Part shown: positions 3,920-6,077 of the stretch, in pieces
How positions within the stretch are numbered: position 1 is the first letter of the stretch
How the letters are laid out: every line of letters begins with the position of its first letter
NCBI GenBank assembly: GCA_050015355.1
Contig: JBEKBO010000229.1
Location: 1-6,077, forward strand
Direction of reading: 5' to 3'
DNA: 6,077 bases
From: CAWBRT01 sp050015355
GTDB taxonomy: Bacteria; Acidobacteriota; Terriglobia; Terriglobales; Acidobacteriaceae
The notes under the pieces: generated by a model
Told to the model about the DNA's origin: nothing
Database searches by the model: none
Seen by the model: the letters and a program-made list of their open reading frames with translations, nothing else
Position numbers and translations under genes: made by a program

Positions 3920-4861
3920 ATGATGACCTCGGCGACGCACATGTGGTCCACGCAACTCGGCGCAAAGAAAAGAACGGCGCGCGCCGCCGGGGTTCCCGGC
4001 ACGTGCCGTGGTTGTGCGTGTCGGGGTGGAAGCCTCCAGGGGGAATTGCTGGCGTGTATGCTGCTGTGTGTTTTGCTGCTATCGCCGGTTTCCGCCCAAG
4101 TAATTCATCCGCTTCAGGAAGATGGGCGCACGGTGTTCGTCAACGACGGGACAGTCGCCTCTAAGCCGGCCGTCAAGACGGCCGCCGGCAATCCACCTGC
4201 CTTCGAGTATTGGAGCAACACGGAACGGCGATGGAAACCTCTGCCGCCAGCTTCCTCGGGCCTGCTTCGGCGGGCGCGGGTTGCCGCCGCCGAAGTGCAG
4301 AGTTTTGTGGAAGCTCGTCCGCCGGCGAAGCGCGCACCTGAGGAACCTTCGGCGGCCACTCTGAATTACCGGTATCCGGCTCAGAGCCAAGGCTCCAGCC
4401 CGGCTGAGATCGACCGCATTATTGAAGAAGCTGCCGCGCGGCACCACGTCGATCCCAACCTGGTTCGGGCGGTGATCAAGGTTGAGTCAAACTTCAACCC
4501 GGCGGCCGTGTCGCGCAAGGGAGCGATGGGATTGATGCAGTTGATGCCCGCCACTGCGCGTAAATTCAACGTCAGTAACCCTTTTGATCCGCGGCAAAAC
4601 GTCGAGGCCGGAGTTCAGCATCTTAAGAGGTTGCTGAACAACTTTGGAGGCAACGTCGGTTTGACTCTGGCAGCCTATAATGCGGGAGAGGCAGCAGTGA
4701 ACCGCAATAACGGAGTTCCGCCATACCCGGAGACGCGGCGATACGTTCGTCAGATCACGGGATTTTATGGCGGTGAGACGCACACCCTGATTTCGTCGGC
4801 GGCGCCGATTCGTATTTCGCGCAACGCCTTCGGTGTGCTCACGATCTCGAATGTGGAGTAG
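3920..4861 (+). CDS. Exported lytic transglycosylase, SLT (GH23) family, 313 aa
   Basis: Lytic transglycosylases cleave the MurNAc-GlcNAc bond of peptidoglycan outside the cytoplasmic membrane and leave 1,6-anhydro-MurNAc ends. Residues about 164-284 form an SLT domain of the family-1 type: catalytic Glu189 in IKVESNFNP, GLMQLMP from Gly204, and LAAYNAG around Tyr253. Before it lies a leader with a basic n-region (KKRTAR) and a hydrophobic core at about 43-56, with likely signal peptidase cleavage after Ala59 (PVSA/QV). Residues 60-160 form a low-complexity, Pro/Ala-rich stretch whose first part (about 63-75) looks like a DUF4124-type start. The frame is open from 3773, but ATG 3920 is preferred: GGAGGGAG at 3900-3907 precedes it and a promoter candidate lies at 3773-3801. 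The n-region is long even so, and a start at 3941 cannot be excluded. The amidase-like gene follows after 22 nt. Confidence 0.88.
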   Translation: MMTSATHMWSTQLGAKKRTARAAGVPGTCRGCACRGGSLQGELLACMLLCVLLLSPVSAQVIHPLQEDGRTVFVNDGTVASKPAVKTAAGNPPAFEYWSNTERRWKPLPPASSGLLRRARVAAAEVQSFVEARPPAKRAPEEPSAATLNYRYPAQSQGSSPAEIDRIIEEAAARHHVDPNLVRAVIKVESNFNPAAVSRKGAMGLMQLMPATARKFNVSNPFDPRQNVEAGVQHLKRLLNNFGGNVGLTLAAYNAGEAAVNRNNGVPPYPETRRYVRQITGFYGGETHTLISSAAPIRISRNAFGVLTISNVE

Positions 4862-4883
4862 GGACCAGGCGCATTTCTGTCTC

Positions 4884-6077
4884 ATGACCCGGATTCTCTC
4901 AACGCGGCGGATATGCCAGGCGGTGATCGGCGCCGCCGTGGTGCTGTTTGCGCTCTGCTCGCCGGCGCGCGACACGCAACAAAGCAGGCAATTGGCTCGT
5001 GCCCAGTTCGAAACTGCCGAACGCATGCGCGAGGCTCTGAATGGCAAACCTTCCACCCAGCGCACTCGCCGCGAATACCAACAGTTAGGCGACGCCTATC
5101 GCCGGGTGTACTACCTGTCGCCCGGAAGTTCCAAGGCCGACTCCAGCGTAGTAGCGGTCGCCGAGTTGCTCTTGCAGCAGGGCCGTTCCTTCAACGACGA
5201 AAAAGCTCTGCGCGCCGCCATTGCGCAATATGAGTTCTTGCGCCACGACTATCCGGGCAGCAAGTACCGCTTCGACGCCTTATTCACCATCGGACAGGTC
5301 TATCAGCAAGATCTGGACGAGCTGGACAAGGCAAAGCAGACATTCCAGGAGTTTCTCAAGCGTTATCCGCGGCAGCGTCTTGCACTGCAGGCTCGGGATG
5401 CCATCCAGGAAATCGATGCTGAAGTCTCCCGCAGGAGCCGTCGCCCGCAGCCGCAGCGGGAGACAAAACTGGTGGAGGCAAAGGCGGCAATGCCGCTGGT
5501 GACAGGCATCCGCTACTGGTCGACCCCCGACTACACCCGAGTTGCCATCGACTTGGAAGCCGAGGTCAAGTACGAGGCCGGCCGCGTTCCGAATCCCGAC
5601 CGGATTTTCTTTGACCTTCATGACACCAAGCTGGCGTCGGCGCTGGTGGGCAAGAGCTTTGATGTATCGGATGGCTTCCTGCGAAAGATCCGCGTCGCAC
5701 AGTTCCAGAAGGATATGGCCCGGGTGGTGCTTGACGTCGACGATGTCAGCGACTACTCGGCGTTCCTGCTTCCCAATCCGTATCGCCTGATCATTGATAT
5801 ACATGGCCGCAACCCGCAGAAGACGACCGCGGTGGCGAAGGCCGAAGCTCCGGTAAAGAAACCGGCGGAGGAAACCGCGAAACCGAAGGAAGCGGCTGCG
5901 GCACAAAAGACAGCGGGTGAGACATCGAAGCCGGCTGCCGCGGGCGCGACCAAGGCGAGTGCAAAAGCCGCAACCACCACTACAGACACCACAAGCAAGG
6001 AGTCCGCCCCTAACCCGGCTTCGGCAAAGACGGCGACGAAGGCCGGCAAGGGAGCGGACAACAAATCAGCAGACGAA
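4884..6077 (+). CDS. Exported TPR-AMIN protein, probable N-acetylmuramoyl-L-alanine amidase, partial (398+ aa)
   Basis: The gene runs off the right edge, so its catalytic part is not seen. From ATG 4884: an N-terminal signal sequence with basic start (TRRICQ) and hydrophobic core (about 14-25); a TPR/YbgF-like helical region at about 65-182, with repeats such as AIAQYEFLRHDYPGSKYRFD and AKQTFQEFLKRYPRQRLALQ; an AMIN domain at about 206-308 (from VTGIRYWS to LIIDIHG), a beta-sandwich that binds peptidoglycan or targets amidases to the cell wall and division site; and from 309 an Ala/Lys/Pro/Thr-rich linker. AMIN plus linker normally precedes an Amidase_3 domain that cuts the amide bond between MurNAc and the stem peptide; that this follows is inference. 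A secretin-type ending is the main alternative, since AMIN also occurs there. It follows the transglycosylase by 22 nt with only a weak ribosome site, so the two likely share a transcript. Confidence 0.8.
   Translation, partial: MTRILSTRRICQAVIGAAVVLFALCSPARDTQQSRQLARAQFETAERMREALNGKPSTQRTRREYQQLGDAYRRVYYLSPGSSKADSSVVAVAELLLQQGRSFNDEKALRAAIAQYEFLRHDYPGSKYRFDALFTIGQVYQQDLDELDKAKQTFQEFLKRYPRQRLALQARDAIQEIDAEVSRRSRRPQPQRETKLVEAKAAMPLVTGIRYWSTPDYTRVAIDLEAEVKYEAGRVPNPDRIFFDLHDTKLASALVGKSFDVSDGFLRKIRVAQFQKDMARVVLDVDDVSDYSAFLLPNPYRLIIDIHGRNPQKTTAVAKAEAPVKKPAEETAKPKEAAAAQKTAGETSKPAAAGATKASAKAATTTTDTTSKESAPNPASAKTATKAGKGADNKSADE

Noticed and set aside
4487..5065. Minus-strand open frame of 192 codons
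   Set aside because: Antisense to the SLT domain and the start of the AMIN gene, both clearly coding on the plus strand.
5280..6064. Minus-strand open frames opposite the AMIN gene (208 and 103 codons)
   Set aside because: They are shadows of the GC-rich AMIN and linker region; the apparent Val/Ala-rich hydrophobic protein is the complement of Ala/Lys-rich codons.

Overview
The window reads as bacterial chromosome in which an accessory, integrase-associated region (about 1-2533) meets ordinary core genes (about 2537-6077). The best guess for the host is an acidobacterium (Terriglobia-like). This rests on the style of the proteins: a TPR plus AMIN amidase with a long Ala/Lys/Pro-rich linker, a PilZ protein with an N-x-H-G-A-L-I core, and a soluble-lytic-transglycosylase-type protein beside it. 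That assignment is inference, not a database result.

Left part (1-2138): five small genes on the plus strand, none of which I can name. They are an acidic protein (130-450), a 64-aa protein translated directly behind it (453-647), a double zinc-ribbon-like protein (743-1102), an overlapping helix-turn-helix protein with a very basic tail (1090-1680), and a second zinc-finger-like protein (1788-2138). Several have strong Shine-Dalgarno sites, two of the junctions overlap or nearly touch, and two intergenic hairpins separate the groups. This looks like cargo of a phage-like or integrative element that continues past the left edge.

Junction (2142-2533): immediately after the last cargo gene come iterated GCC-type repeats that resemble integrase arm sites, then the 5' half of a tRNA-Thr(CGU) gene on the minus strand that stops just past the anticodon loop. 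Next come a short hairpin, a second copy of the same 13-bp core, a second pair of arm-like repeats, and the frameshifted C-terminal stub of a tyrosine recombinase. The simplest reading is repeated integration of two related elements at one tRNA-Thr anticodon-loop site, followed by decay.

Right part (2537-6077): on the minus strand sit a 41-aa single-pass membrane protein and a PilZ-like protein, 3 nt apart. Divergent from them is rpsT (ribosomal protein S20), with a good promoter candidate and a clear rho-independent terminator. Then, behind another good promoter candidate, comes a secreted GH23 lytic transglycosylase. It is followed after 22 nt by an exported TPR-AMIN protein that runs off the right edge in its linker, presumably before an N-acetylmuramoyl-L-alanine amidase domain. 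Those last two genes form a probable peptidoglycan-cleavage operon. No CRISPR array, rRNA gene or complete insertion sequence was seen.
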